Of a DNA stretch of 64,000 nucleotides, positions 41,860-50,514 are shown in pieces (within the stretch, counting starts at the first letter, position 1; each line of letters starts with the position of its first letter). The notes under the pieces were generated by a model that saw only the letters and a program-made list of their open reading frames with translations, made no database searches and was not told where the DNA came from. Source of the stretch: JAEUIE01 sp047602475 (GTDB lineage Bacteria; Planctomycetota; Planctomycetia; Gemmatales; HRBIN36). The DNA lies in assembly GCA_047602475.1 (NCBI GenBank), contig JASGHE010000002.1:2046001-2110000 (forward strand), in the 5' to 3' direction. The translations under genes and the position numbers were made by a program.

Positions 41860-42168
41860 TCATTCCAGTTCGCCGGCTGCGACTTTGAAGCGAATTCGCT
41901 CCAGCACCTGATTGATGTCAGCCATCGCCTTGTCATCAAGAGGGTAGCCGACATGATGTTGCATGCGTTGCGTCGAGAAGAGCCACGCGCGCAGGTCCGT
42001 CAGTGTTCCTGATCGCAGGATGTCGTCAATGTCGCTGTGCCTGCCGACCTTGAGCTTGGCTGCATGTCCATTCATCGTCAGAGCAAACGGGCTGATCGCC
42101 GTGTCCCAGTCCGAACCCTTGGGCGGGATCAAGTCAAGGGTCAGGGCTTCGTTGGGAATCTGTTTCAT
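41860..42168 (-). CDS. Hypothetical protein, 102 aa
   Basis: Starts MKQIPNEALTLDLIPPKGSD and contains FALTMNGHAAKLKVGRHSDI, LTDLRAWLFSTQRMQHHVGY and a helical end (MADINQVLERIRFKVAAGEL). Soluble with no signal or motifs I know. Convergent with the PIN toxin gene 18 bp away. The upstream region shows only a weak ribosome site. Confidence 0.65.
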   Translation of the reverse strand: MKQIPNEALTLDLIPPKGSDWDTAISPFALTMNGHAAKLKVGRHSDIDDILRSGTLTDLRAWLFSTQRMQHHVGYPLDDKAMADINQVLERIRFKVAAGELE

Positions 42169-42502
42169 CGAATGTTAGCTGGGTGGGGTAGTTGATTCAG
42201 CCACTCCTCGCGATCATATCGCTCCTGACTTCCATGGATCAAGCGGAAACTTGCTCACAGACTGAATGCATATTGGATAATGTCCGTAGTTGTCTTAGCC
42301 CCCGATAGGGGGCGTTAGGAAGTAGCCGGCAGCGAAGCTGCCGGGGGAGTGAGTAGACTTGGAGAGCCCCTGATAAGGGGCGATGGGAGTGGGGTGCAGA
42401 TTCCAGTCGCCCCTTATCAGGGGCTCTGGATTTCGCGCGTCGTTCCTTTGGCAGCTAACGCAGCCAGCTACCACCGGGTCGCCCTCTTCGAGGGCTGACA
42501 GT
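42169..42502. other. Intergenic region dominated by a repeat
   Basis: 334 bp without a gene. A repeat fills 42296-42429; the remainder shows nothing recognisable. Upstream signals for the minus-strand gene at 42168 would lie at its left end. Confidence 0.5.
42296..42429. repeat. Composite inverted repeat, family D relative
   Basis: Starts with TTAGCCCCCGATAGGGGGC, close to the left end of the 18405 element, then AGCCGGCAGCGAAGCTGCCGG. It is followed by AGAGCCCCTGATAAGGGGCG and the facing CGCCCCTTATCAGGGGCTCT, a perfect 20-bp inverted pair around 32 bp. Confidence 0.8.
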
Positions 42503-42814
42503 TTAAACACTGATTTTGTTTGCCAGCCATCCATCAAGGAATTGCTGCACGGTTGGAGCGAGGTATTGGAGACGGCCACCTTCGATGCGGTGAAGAGCCC
42601 AAAAACCCGGTACTCCCTTGCGATAACCAAAGCCAATGCTATCGACTCCTGGACGACCAACTTGGAGAAACTGCGCTTCGGTATCCTCTTCGACTCGCTC
42701 TATCGGTTCGATGTACCAGATAGCTCCCGGCTCATCCCAATAACCGGTCGAAGCAAACGGGGAGTTAAAGTAATCCTCGCAGAGATAGTCACGCCAATGC
42801 TTGGGCACTTCCAT
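42503..42814 (-). CDS. Hypothetical protein, possibly SMI1/KNR4-like
   Basis: A 103-residue soluble protein, MEVPKHWRDYLCEDYFNSPF. The second half, VDSIGFGYRKGVPGFWALHR and LAPTVQQFLDGWLANKI, resembles the end of SMI1/KNR4 (immunity-type) domains, where a GI-x-FGY strand is followed by an APTL-x-EFL-x-GW helix. This is a weak pattern match; other possibilities remain. Same strand as the 42840 gene, 25 bp downstream of it. Confidence 0.65.
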   Translation of the reverse strand: MEVPKHWRDYLCEDYFNSPFASTGYWDEPGAIWYIEPIERVEEDTEAQFLQVGRPGVDSIGFGYRKGVPGFWALHRIEGGRLQYLAPTVQQFLDGWLANKISV

Positions 42815-42839
42815 TTATTGAGCCCTCCTTCAATTGCTC

Positions 42840-43283
42840 TTATCTTCTTAGCGTAAAGAGCTCAAGGAAGTCATCATTGGCGACCCTTAGCGTCATGGAT
42901 TTGTATTCCTGGCCCGATATTAAGATGTTCATGATGTCGTCAGTGACACTAATGACGAGGTGGTATTTGCCAAGGTCAATCCGTCTGCCACCAGCTAGCG
43001 AATATTGCTGTAACTCAGCTAAATACTTATTGTCATGCCCCCACTGACGAATGTTCTTTACGTCATATACCCTCATATCAGTCCTTGAATTACGAGTGAT
43101 CGACAAGGTCAGCTCATCGTTTGTCACCCTGACCGCAAAAGAATCATATTTCTCGGCAACAACATCTTCTTTGTGTCTCGTCACCCAGCCAATACCGTAG
43201 AATTGCCCAATGTAGTATTTGGGAAAGTCGACTTTATCAGCTCGCAAGCTGACAATAAGAAGTAACGTCAGTGCTGTACTCAT
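42840..43283 (-). CDS. Secreted hypothetical protein, 147 aa
   Basis: MSTALTLLLIVSLRADKVDF is a short signal peptide. The mature part is rich in strands (FAVRVTNDELTLSITRNSRT, KYHLVISVTDDIMNILISGQ, YKSMTLRVANDDFLELFTLR), suggesting a small beta-barrel or sandwich. No family recognised. AT content is a little above its neighbours, which may hint at a different origin. Confidence 0.66.
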   Translation of the reverse strand: MSTALTLLLIVSLRADKVDFPKYYIGQFYGIGWVTRHKEDVVAEKYDSFAVRVTNDELTLSITRNSRTDMRVYDVKNIRQWGHDNKYLAELQQYSLAGGRRIDLGKYHLVISVTDDIMNILISGQEYKSMTLRVANDDFLELFTLRR

Positions 43284-43390
43284 CTTCTCCTCCAGTCAAC
43301 ATACTCGTTGAACAAGCGTATAAGTATGCATGGTACCATGCCTTTATCCTTGAACAACGAACAATAGCTATTTATCTCGATCGATACAGG

Positions 43391-45619
43391 TTATCGCTTC
43401 CTCCCACGCAGCTTCTCCCCCAGCGCCTCTGCTGTCACCAATCCCTCCGTCTCCGCTTCCACCGTCACCGCAATCGACTTGAACGCGGGCGTCTTCGAAT
43501 AGGGATCAACGCCACTGGGTACCAGTACGTTTGCTTCGGGGAAGTACATCAGGGCGTTCCCTGCACGAATATCAAAGGGGCGGACGAGGATATTGTGCAT
43601 CGCTCCGGTCGTAGATCTTACTGTGACCTTTTGATTCTCCTGCAGGCCTAGGCGTTGCATATCCTCTTGATGCAGCAGAATCACATCTCTTCGTTCCTGA
43701 CCACGGTAGAGATCTTCTTCTTCGTAGACAACGGTGTTGAACTGGCCTTCGCTGCGGACGGTCATCAGTCTTAGCGAACCGGCTGGGGTTTCCTGCTTCG
43801 GTAGCGGGGCAGGGTGGAAGTGGGCTTTACCCGAGAGCGTGGGGAAGACCGGCGTATGAATGATGCGGCCGGGGATGTGGAACTCTTTTTTGTCGTCATC
43901 GATGGAGTTGATCGGTTCCAGGCCGGGGATGAGCTCAGACATTAGTTGCCTGACGGCCCGATGGCTTTCCATGCTCTTCCAGTCGACGGGAGTGCTGCTC
44001 AGTACACGCTGTCCCAGTTCAGAAAGTACGCTCACTTCGCTGCGGGCCTCCGGCACTCGGCTCGGGCCACCTTGCGAGAAGCGAACATAGTTGAACATCG
44101 ATTCCTGTGTCGTCGGCTGCGGCTCCTCATCACGGGCCAGCACGGGCAGGATCATCGTCTCCTGTCCCAGCCCCCAGGCGTGGGTGGTGTTGAGCGTCGT
44201 GTTCATGTAGGTGATCTGCTGCAACTTCGCCAGAGCCCGATGAGCGAAGGCACTGTCGGGGTTGGAACCATAGAGGTTGCCGCCGAGACAGAGAGCCGTC
44301 GTCAGTTCACCTCGATCGGCGGCGTGCATGCAGGCCATCGTATCCAGGCCCGGTTGCGTTGGTGGCTGTACTCCGAGCCGCTTCACCATCCGTTCGACGA
44401 TGCCTGCCTTGAGCGTGGGGGTGACGCCGACGGTGCCGATGCCCTGCACATTACTGTGGCCACGGATGGGAAGCAGTCCGGCGTTGGGTCTGCCTACCAT
44501 GCCCCGTAGCAGGGCAACATTGACGATGCTGCGGACATTATCGACACCATGCAGATGATGCGTGATGCCCATCGTCCAGGCGAACACGGCACGTTCGGAT
44601 TTCAGATAGCGTTGGGCAACCCCTTCGTTATCAGCCTTGCTGATGCCCGATTGTGTTTCGATCTCCTGCCAGGAGAGGTCCTTGATATGCTGCTCAAACT
44701 CAGCGAAGCCTTCGGTGGCTTTGTCGATGAAAGCGGTATCCTGCTTGCCCGCTTCAAGGATCGCTTTCGCCATCCCTGCAAGGAAGCCGACATCACCGCC
44801 GATGTGAGGCTGCAAGTAGAAGCTGGCGATGTCGCAGCCGAACAGCATGCTGCGGACATCGCTGGGCACCCGGAACTTCATCAGCCCCAGTTCCTTGACC
44901 GGGTTAATGACCACCACCTGCCCGTTGGCTCGTCGCACCTGCATCAGCGAACGCATCAGCCGGGGATGGTTCGACGCAGGGTTGCCACCAAGTAGCATGA
45001 CGAAGTCAGCACGTTCAAGGTCTTCCAGTGAAACGGTGGCGGTGCCGGTGCCGAGGCTTGAACTCAACCCCACGCCGCTGGCTTGATGGCAGTAGTAGGA
45101 ACAGTTATTGACGTAGTTGGTGCCGAAGAGCCTGGCGAAGAGTTGCAGTAGGAATCCCGCTTCGTTCGAGGAACGGCCCGAGGCATAGAAGAAGGTCTTC
45201 ATCGGCCCGGCGAGTTCGAGTTGTGCAGCCAGCTTGCTGAGGGCATCATCCCACGAGATGGGTTGATAATGGGTGGCCCCGGCGGTGGCGATCACCGGGA
45301 AGCTCAATCTGCCACAACTCTCCAGTTCTCGTGGCGACAACTCCTTGAGCTTGGCGATGCTGTACTCTTGAAAGAACTCAGGCTTGATGGCTCCCTGCAT
45401 GTCGGAGATCATGGCCTGGAACGACTTCTTGCAGACTTCGGGGAAGTGGCCCGCTTCGTTGACCATGCCGCCGCGCTGGCCGCCCATGCCGACCGCACAG
45501 GTCTTGCATGCGTTCTGCGAGCGCATCGCATTCCAGAACTTCCACCAGCCCACCTTGTTGGCCATGGTGAGCGAATACTTGATCGCTCTCCAACCGCCGC
45601 CAGTCTTCACTCGTCGCAT
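43391..45619 (-). CDS. FdhF/YdeP family molybdopterin oxidoreductase
   Basis: A 742-residue protein of the FdhF/YdeP branch. The N-terminus NACKTCAVGMGGQRGGMVNE is the remnant of the iron-sulfur region. Molybdopterin-binding signatures follow: YQPISWDDALSKLAAQL, FYASGRSSNEAGFLLQLFAR, NNCSYYCHQASGVGLSSSLG, ADFVMLLGGNPASNHPRLM and NVQGIGTVGVTP. The C-terminal molydop-binding domain includes RSEGQFNTVVYEEEDLYRGQ. Substrate of this family is uncertain (formate or other small molecules; E. coli YdeP aids acid resistance). No partner FdhD or cofactor gene is nearby. Confidence 0.93.
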   Translation of the reverse strand: MRRVKTGGGWRAIKYSLTMANKVGWWKFWNAMRSQNACKTCAVGMGGQRGGMVNEAGHFPEVCKKSFQAMISDMQGAIKPEFFQEYSIAKLKELSPRELESCGRLSFPVIATAGATHYQPISWDDALSKLAAQLELAGPMKTFFYASGRSSNEAGFLLQLFARLFGTNYVNNCSYYCHQASGVGLSSSLGTGTATVSLEDLERADFVMLLGGNPASNHPRLMRSLMQVRRANGQVVVINPVKELGLMKFRVPSDVRSMLFGCDIASFYLQPHIGGDVGFLAGMAKAILEAGKQDTAFIDKATEGFAEFEQHIKDLSWQEIETQSGISKADNEGVAQRYLKSERAVFAWTMGITHHLHGVDNVRSIVNVALLRGMVGRPNAGLLPIRGHSNVQGIGTVGVTPTLKAGIVERMVKRLGVQPPTQPGLDTMACMHAADRGELTTALCLGGNLYGSNPDSAFAHRALAKLQQITYMNTTLNTTHAWGLGQETMILPVLARDEEPQPTTQESMFNYVRFSQGGPSRVPEARSEVSVLSELGQRVLSSTPVDWKSMESHRAVRQLMSELIPGLEPINSIDDDKKEFHIPGRIIHTPVFPTLSGKAHFHPAPLPKQETPAGSLRLMTVRSEGQFNTVVYEEEDLYRGQERRDVILLHQEDMQRLGLQENQKVTVRSTTGAMHNILVRPFDIRAGNALMYFPEANVLVPSGVDPYSKTPAFKSIAVTVEAETEGLVTAEALGEKLRGRKR

Positions 45620-45626
45620 GGGTTAT

Positions 45627-45777
45627 TCTGGTTTGTAGTCCTCACGCTCCGCCGTGATGACGCGGTGGCAAAATAGTATCCCAACCAATGATGACTCTAC
45701 CAAGCGTATCTGTATGAGTGGAAGCCTGCGATTGCACCCTACGTCATCACGACGGAGCGTGATGACTACTAACCAGA
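45627..45777. repeat. Paired inverted repeat, family C copy 2
   Basis: 36-bp arms 45627-45662 and 45742-45777 (TCTGGTT-GTAGTC-TCACGCTCC consensus) complementary with three mismatches. The spacer ends GCGATTGCACCCTACG. The right arm supplies the last codons and stop of the SRPBCC gene. Confidence 0.9.
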
Positions 45778-46311
45778 GATCTCCGCTTGCTCGCCGAACT
45801 TCTCGGCCAGGGCCTTCTCGTACAGAATAACATACATGGCCGGGCCGCCAAAGAGGTGGAACATTCCGCGGAAGAAGGGGTTGGGGATTTCGCTGTGTTC
45901 GGTGATGGTGAGTTTGGTGCCGCCGTACTCCGGGGTGAGAACATATTCCCAGCGGTCTGAGTAGACCTGCTTGGCGTCATCAATACGGCGAACCAGCTTT
46001 GTGGGTGGGATCGATTCCAGCGTCGTCAGCTTCATCGGCGGGTTGCCTGGGCCTTTGTGGCGAATCTGCCAGACGGGTTTGCCATCGTCGTCGGGCAGGG
46101 GCTTGCTCACTTCCATGTGCGATTGCCAGGTGGGTTCATTGGCATGATCGGTGATGATGGCCCAGATGGCTTCGGGGGATTGCTTGAACTTGATGCTGCG
46201 AGCTACCACGTGGTGCTTGCTATGACGCAACCCGGCGAAGGTGATGAACAGGCCAAGGAGTATCAACAACCCCGCCAGACCAGCCACGATCCAGAGTATG
46301 ATCTCGCCCAT
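45769..46311 (-). CDS. SRPBCC (START-like) family protein with membrane anchor
   Basis: ATG 46311 follows GAGGAATCGTG; 180 residues. An N-terminal helix (IILWIVAGLAGLLILLGLFI) anchors an SRPBCC/polyketide cyclase-type domain: VARSIKFKQSPEAIWAIITD, EPTWQSHMEVSKPLP, VWQIRHKGPGNP and GGTKLTITEHSEIPNPFFRG. The family binds hydrophobic ligands in a helix-grip cavity. The last codons (EISG-stop) lie in a repeat arm, so the C-terminus may have been altered. Confidence 0.87.
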   Translation of the reverse strand: MGEIILWIVAGLAGLLILLGLFITFAGLRHSKHHVVARSIKFKQSPEAIWAIITDHANEPTWQSHMEVSKPLPDDDGKPVWQIRHKGPGNPPMKLTTLESIPPTKLVRRIDDAKQVYSDRWEYVLTPEYGGTKLTITEHSEIPNPFFRGMFHLFGGPAMYVILYEKALAEKFGEQAEISG

Positions 46312-46345
46312 CACGATTCCTCAGTGCATTATCTGTATCGGGATA

Positions 46346-46401
46346 GCGAGGCTCCCGCCGAGCTTCAAGCAATCGCAAAACCAGCTCGGCAGGAGCCTCG
46401 C
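46346..46401. repeat. Short paired inverted repeat (GCGAGGCTCCCGCCGAGCT)
   Basis: Arms 46346-46364 and 46383-46401 are complementary over 19 bp with minor mismatches, around CAAGCAATCGCAAAACC, in the gap between two divergent genes. Confidence 0.8.
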
Positions 46402-46450
46402 CTTCCCAGTTCGTAGCATAACACTTCATCGATATTACACCAGAGGCAAC

Positions 46451-47134
46451 ATGCATAAAGACGAGCAGCACGATCAGGGCGTAATCTGGGACTTGGATGG
46501 CACGCTGGTCGATACTTCCGCCTTGCATTTCACGGCCTGGGAACGGGTAGCCAAAGAACGGGGCCATCCGTTTACGCAGGAGGATTTCCATCGAACTTTC
46601 GGTCGGCGCAACCCGGAGATTCTGGGGATCCTGTTTGGCGAAGGGTTGGACAAGACAACCATTGATGCACTGGGCGATCACAAGGAAGAACTTTTCCGTG
46701 CAGCAGTCAAAGAGCAGGGAGTGAAACTGTTGCCACACGCGATGGAACTGGTCAAGCAGTTGCACGATGCAGGCTTCAAGCAGGCGATAGGTTCCAGCGC
46801 CCCGAAGGCCAACATCGAACTGCTGGCTGAGGTGGCAGGCCTCATGCCGTATATGAAGGGCATCGTAGCCATGGAAGATACCCAGCGTGGCAAGCCCGAT
46901 CCGGAAGTGTTCCTCAAAGCGGCAGGCAAGCTGGCGGTCCTCCCCGGCTGGTGTGTCGTCGTCGAAGATGCTGTCTTCGGGGTCGAGGCTGCCAAGGCGG
47001 CCCACATGTATTGCATCGCCGTGCGGGGTGGGGGACATAGCACCGATGCTGCGCTGCGGGAAGCGAAGGCGGATATTGTGGTGGAATGGTTGAGTGAAGT
47101 GACGGTGCAGCAGTTTAAGAGGCTGGTGCGGTAG
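46451..47134 (+). CDS. HAD-superfamily phosphatase (beta-phosphoglucomutase-like)
   Basis: ATG 46451 after AGAGGCAAC; 227 residues. Motif I IWDLDGTLVDTSALHFTAWE (nucleophile Asp), the PGMB-type helical cap, motif II IGSSAPKANIEL, motif III Lys in RGKPDPEVFLKAAG and motif IV VVVEDAVFGVEAAKAAHM are all present. The cap and sequence fit phosphosugar phosphatases or beta-phosphoglucomutases; the exact substrate cannot be told. Cytoplasmic. Confidence 0.92.
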   Translation: MHKDEQHDQGVIWDLDGTLVDTSALHFTAWERVAKERGHPFTQEDFHRTFGRRNPEILGILFGEGLDKTTIDALGDHKEELFRAAVKEQGVKLLPHAMELVKQLHDAGFKQAIGSSAPKANIELLAEVAGLMPYMKGIVAMEDTQRGKPDPEVFLKAAGKLAVLPGWCVVVEDAVFGVEAAKAAHMYCIAVRGGGHSTDAALREAKADIVVEWLSEVTVQQFKRLVR

Positions 47135-47244
47135 AGTTGCCCTCATGCTCCGCATGAGGGAGCGGAGACTCGTCGAGTATCAATGTCCTCAGCTATGCCA
47201 GCTACTCTCCGGCGCATCACGACGGAGCGTGATGGCAACTATGC
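47131..47244. repeat. Paired inverted repeat, family C copy 3
   Basis: GTAGAGTTGCCCTCATGCTC on the left and GACGGAGCGTGATGGCAACTA on the right, about 50 bp apart, diverged from other family C copies (GTTGCC in place of GTAGTC). The right arm contains the stop of the GT2 gene. Confidence 0.8.
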
Positions 47245-48276
47245 TACACGCTTCTTGCGATTCGTCTGGTACTGAATACCGGCGTTCAGTTGCTCCGAGA
47301 TGCCCCGGCTGTCAGCAACGAAGGTGAGCGGTCTGCCTTTGACCTCCTGGAAGATGCGGCCCACGTAGGTGCCGACAATACCCAGGCCGATGAGTTGCAG
47401 ACCACCCAAAAACAACACGGCAATGATGACTGAGGCATATCCCGGCACCGGCAACACGCCATAGGGTTTAAGCTCTTCCGCGAAGATGTATCGGATCAAG
47501 ACGAAGACCGCAGCCAGGAAGGCCAAAGAGGAGCAAATAATTCCTGTCCAGGTGGCCAGACGTAGCGGCTTCGTCGAGAAGCTGAAGATGCCATTGAGCC
47601 CGAGTTTTACCAGTTTGGTAAAGGTGTATTTCACTTCCCCCGCAGCTCGGCCGGCTCGCTCGTACTCCAGCCCGGTCTGTCTGTAGCCTACCCAGGCCCG
47701 CAGGCCGCGAATGAATGGCTGCTGCTCATTGCATGACAGCACAGCATTGACGACACGGCGATCCATGACACAGAAGTCGCCAGAATCGAGCGGGATGCTG
47801 ATCTCCGAAAGCATGCTTAATGTTCGATAGTAGCAGAAATAGGCGGCCCGTTTGAATACGCCTTCCTTGCGTTTGCGACGGATGGCGTAGACCACGTCAA
47901 ACCCTTCCTGCCACTTCTCTAGGAACTGGGGGATAATCTCTGGGGGGTCCTGTAGATCAGCATCAAGGACGACGATCGCATCGCCCTGGGCATGTTGCAG
48001 CCCCGTCCAAAGGGCCAATTGGTGGCCAAAGTTGCGTGAGAGACTGATGCCTTTCCAGCGAGGATCGTCATCGTGGCAGCGCTGAATCAACTGCCAGGTG
48101 TCATCACTGGAGCCGTCATCCACAAGAATCACTTCATAATTCTGCGGCCAGTCTTGAGCAGCTTTTTGGATACGATCGAATAGTAGAGGCAGCACCTCTG
48201 ACTCGTTAAAGCAGGGCACCACGATAGAAATGAGGCAATCGCCGGGGCGCTCGGTAGCAGGCATCTGTGCATCCAA
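47239..48276 (-). CDS. GT2 family glycosyltransferase (polyprenyl-phosphate sugar transferase type)
   Basis: A 345-residue enzyme, N-terminal GT2 fold plus two C-terminal membrane helices. Motifs: ISIVVPCFNESEVLPLLFDR, VILVDDGSSDDTWQLIQRC, SRNFGHQLALWTGLQHAQGD and IVVLDADLQDPPEIIPQFLE (DxD-type DAD). Helices are WTGIICSSLAFLAAVFVLIR and YASVIIAVLFLGGLQLIGLG. This is the DPM1/GtrB/YfdH layout, which transfers a sugar from a nucleotide sugar to undecaprenyl phosphate. The stop codon lies within a repeat arm. Confidence 0.94.
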   Translation of the reverse strand: MDAQMPATERPGDCLISIVVPCFNESEVLPLLFDRIQKAAQDWPQNYEVILVDDGSSDDTWQLIQRCHDDDPRWKGISLSRNFGHQLALWTGLQHAQGDAIVVLDADLQDPPEIIPQFLEKWQEGFDVVYAIRRKRKEGVFKRAAYFCYYRTLSMLSEISIPLDSGDFCVMDRRVVNAVLSCNEQQPFIRGLRAWVGYRQTGLEYERAGRAAGEVKYTFTKLVKLGLNGIFSFSTKPLRLATWTGIICSSLAFLAAVFVLIRYIFAEELKPYGVLPVPGYASVIIAVLFLGGLQLIGLGIVGTYVGRIFQEVKGRPLTFVADSRGISEQLNAGIQYQTNRKKRVA

Positions 48277-48430
48277 AATGATGAATGATGGCGGATGCTA
48301 TCATGAGCGGACAAATCGAGCGACATCAGTTTTACGATGCCATACAGTACCCGAACATGTGCTCTGAAACTGGGCTTGACCCTTAAGCACCCTTTGACAA
48401 CGACCGGTACTGCCTGATATTCTGGATAGC

Positions 48431-48982
48431 ATGTCCTCAACGATTACCTATCTCACTCGACATCGCATGTCGATTGGTCTCCATCGACTGCCTGCGGTGC
48501 CGGCGTTGCCAGAGGGTTATCTTTGGGTGCCCTGGGATAATCGTCTGATCGATCTGTATGCCGAGGTGCATTATCTGAGCTTTCGACGTTCGGTCGACAG
48601 CATGCTGTTTCGTTCGTTCAACAACCGGGCTGGTTGCTGGCATCTCATCAATGAAGTGCGGAACCGTTCGGACTTCCTTCCGCAGGCTAACTGGCTGGTC
48701 GCCGGCCCCGGCGGATGTTGTGCCTATATCCAGTGTGTCGCGAGCTCATCAACGGAGGGTAACATTCAAAATGTGGCAGTGCTGCCTGCCTATCGCCGAC
48801 TGGGGTTGGGTCAGGCCCTGGTGCTTCAAGCCCTGAACAGTTTCAAGAATCAGGGAATGACCTCTGCCTGGTTGGAGGTGACCGGCGAGAATAGCCCTGC
48901 CTTGGCGCTGTACCGGCGTTTGGGCTTTCGTAAGATGGATACGGCGTACAAAGAAGTGCCCAGCGACGATATTGTCTACTAA
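48431..48982 (+). CDS. GNAT family N-acetyltransferase
   Basis: 183 residues, MSSTITYLTRHRMSIGLHRL. The GNAT core is in the C-terminal half: NIQNVAVLPAYRRLGLGQAL (motif A, R/Q-x-x-G-x-G/A acetyl-CoA loop), LEVTGENSPALALYRRLGF (motif B with the conserved NxxA..LYxxxGF). The N-terminal 90 residues are less typical, giving a two-part GNAT. The next gene starts 12 bases later, so the pair is probably one operon. Confidence 0.9.
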   Translation: MSSTITYLTRHRMSIGLHRLPAVPALPEGYLWVPWDNRLIDLYAEVHYLSFRRSVDSMLFRSFNNRAGCWHLINEVRNRSDFLPQANWLVAGPGGCCAYIQCVASSSTEGNIQNVAVLPAYRRLGLGQALVLQALNSFKNQGMTSAWLEVTGENSPALALYRRLGFRKMDTAYKEVPSDDIVY

Positions 48983-48993
48983 AGGGATTTCCC

Positions 48994-50226
48994 TTGGAAC
49001 ATGCTCGTGTCCGACATCATGTGTTTCCGAACGGCCTGGTTCTGCTGGCTGAACCGATGGATTACGTTCGTACCGCCGCCTTCAACTTTCTGATCCCAGC
49101 GGGGTTTGCGTACGACGCTGCTGAGTCGCCTGGCACGTCGAACCTGCTATCGGGGATGATCAGCCGCGGCGCAGGGCCGTTTGATAACAAGCAACTGATG
49201 CTGGAGATGGACGCCCTCGGCCTGGATCGGGAAGAGAGCGTTGGCGTATTGCATACCCGTATCTGGGGTGCCACGCTGGCTCGCAACCTTCTGGCTTCGC
49301 TGGAACTCTATTCGCATGTCGTGCTGCGGCCACATCTGCCTGAACCAGAACTTCCTGCTATCCAGGCGTTAGCCTTGCAGGATATCGAAGCACTGGAAGA
49401 CGATCCCAAGGGAAAGGCGATGCTGGAACTGCGCCGGCTGCATCTGCCTGCGCCGTTCGGCAATGATCGCCGAGGTACGCCCGAAGCTATTGAAGCTCAT
49501 GATGTCGGAATGCTGAAAGCGTTCCACCGCCGACATTTCCGGCCTAATGCGACGATATTAAGCGTAGCGGGGAACATCACCTGGGAACCGTTGGTTGAAA
49601 AAGTAGGCATGCTCTTTGGCGACTGGTCGCCACAACCGGAAGCGTCTATCACTCTCACGCCCGCGCCGAAGGGCAAGTCTCATCTAGAGAAGGAAACCCA
49701 GCAGACGCAGATCGGCCTGGCCTTCGACAGCATTCCCGTCGTCGATAAAGACTATTTCAACGTAATGGGTGCTGTGAATGTCCTCAGTGGAGGCATGAGC
49801 AGCAGGCTCTTCACCGAAGTGCGCGAGAAGCGCGGGTTGTGCTATTCCGTCTTCGCCAGTTATCAGGGCATGAAAGATCGTGGCAACGTGCTGGCCTATG
49901 CAGGCACCACCAATGAACGAGCCCAGGAGACGCTGGATCAAACGCTGATAGAACTTCGCCGTATCGAAGAAGGCGTGGAACTGGAAGAAGTCCAGCGAGT
50001 GCAGGCGGGGCTCAAGTCCTCACTCATTATGCAGGAAGAATCGACCTCTGCCCGTGCCGGCGCGATTGCTTCCGACTGGTACTACTATGGCCGAGTCCGC
50101 ACGCTGGATGAAGTTCAGGCTGAGGTGAACGCTCTGACCCCGGAACGCATCGTTGACTTCTGCCGACGACATCCGTTGAAAGATGGCACGCTGGTGACAA
50201 TGGGGCCGAAGGCGTTGAAGGGATAG
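48994..50226 (+). CDS. M16 family peptidase-like protein lacking the zinc motif
   Basis: 410 residues from a TTG start at 48994, with AAAGGGA upstream; the first ATG would remove conserved sequence. M16 features: VFPNGLVLLAEPMDYVRTAA, FNFLIPAGFAYDAAESPGTS, then LSGGMSSRLFTEVREKRGLC Y, the Arg/Tyr pair typical of M16B. The position where active M16 proteins have HxxEH reads GTSNLLSGM, so no zinc site exists. It should be the non-catalytic partner type of M16B heterodimers, yet the partner gene is not adjacent. Confidence 0.88.
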   Translation: MEHARVRHHVFPNGLVLLAEPMDYVRTAAFNFLIPAGFAYDAAESPGTSNLLSGMISRGAGPFDNKQLMLEMDALGLDREESVGVLHTRIWGATLARNLLASLELYSHVVLRPHLPEPELPAIQALALQDIEALEDDPKGKAMLELRRLHLPAPFGNDRRGTPEAIEAHDVGMLKAFHRRHFRPNATILSVAGNITWEPLVEKVGMLFGDWSPQPEASITLTPAPKGKSHLEKETQQTQIGLAFDSIPVVDKDYFNVMGAVNVLSGGMSSRLFTEVREKRGLCYSVFASYQGMKDRGNVLAYAGTTNERAQETLDQTLIELRRIEEGVELEEVQRVQAGLKSSLIMQEESTSARAGAIASDWYYYGRVRTLDEVQAEVNALTPERIVDFCRRHPLKDGTLVTMGPKALKG

Positions 50227-50271
50227 AGGCTTGTACTTGATTCGCAATAAAGAGGCAGGGTAGAATCAGTC

Positions 50272-50511
50272 ATGATCTCGAAAAAGAGTAAATCAACGAA
50301 GAAGAAGGCCCAGACCTTGGAGTCATTGGCTCAACGTCTTGACGCAGTCGAACAAGCATTGTCGCTTCATCAAAACGGAACGACTACCTCAACACAGGAT
50401 TGGTGGGACGTGGTGGGCATCAGCAAGGGCAGTAAAATATTACCGTTGATCGAAGCGGAAGGGAAAGCCATTAGAGAGAGAGAGCGTGCCATCGCCAGGA
50501 AAAAGAAGTAA
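50272..50511 (+). CDS. Putative antitoxin of a PIN toxin module
   Basis: 79 residues, MISKKSKSTKKKAQTLESLA, lysine-rich at both ends with a helical middle (QRLDAVEQALSLHQ) and DWWDVVGISKGSKILPLIEA. It lies four bases upstream of the PIN toxin gene. No named antitoxin family recognised and it is unlike the antitoxin at 41136. Antitoxin role inferred from position. Confidence 0.72.
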   Translation: MISKKSKSTKKKAQTLESLAQRLDAVEQALSLHQNGTTTSTQDWWDVVGISKGSKILPLIEAEGKAIRERERAIARKKK

Positions 50512-50514
50512 GAC

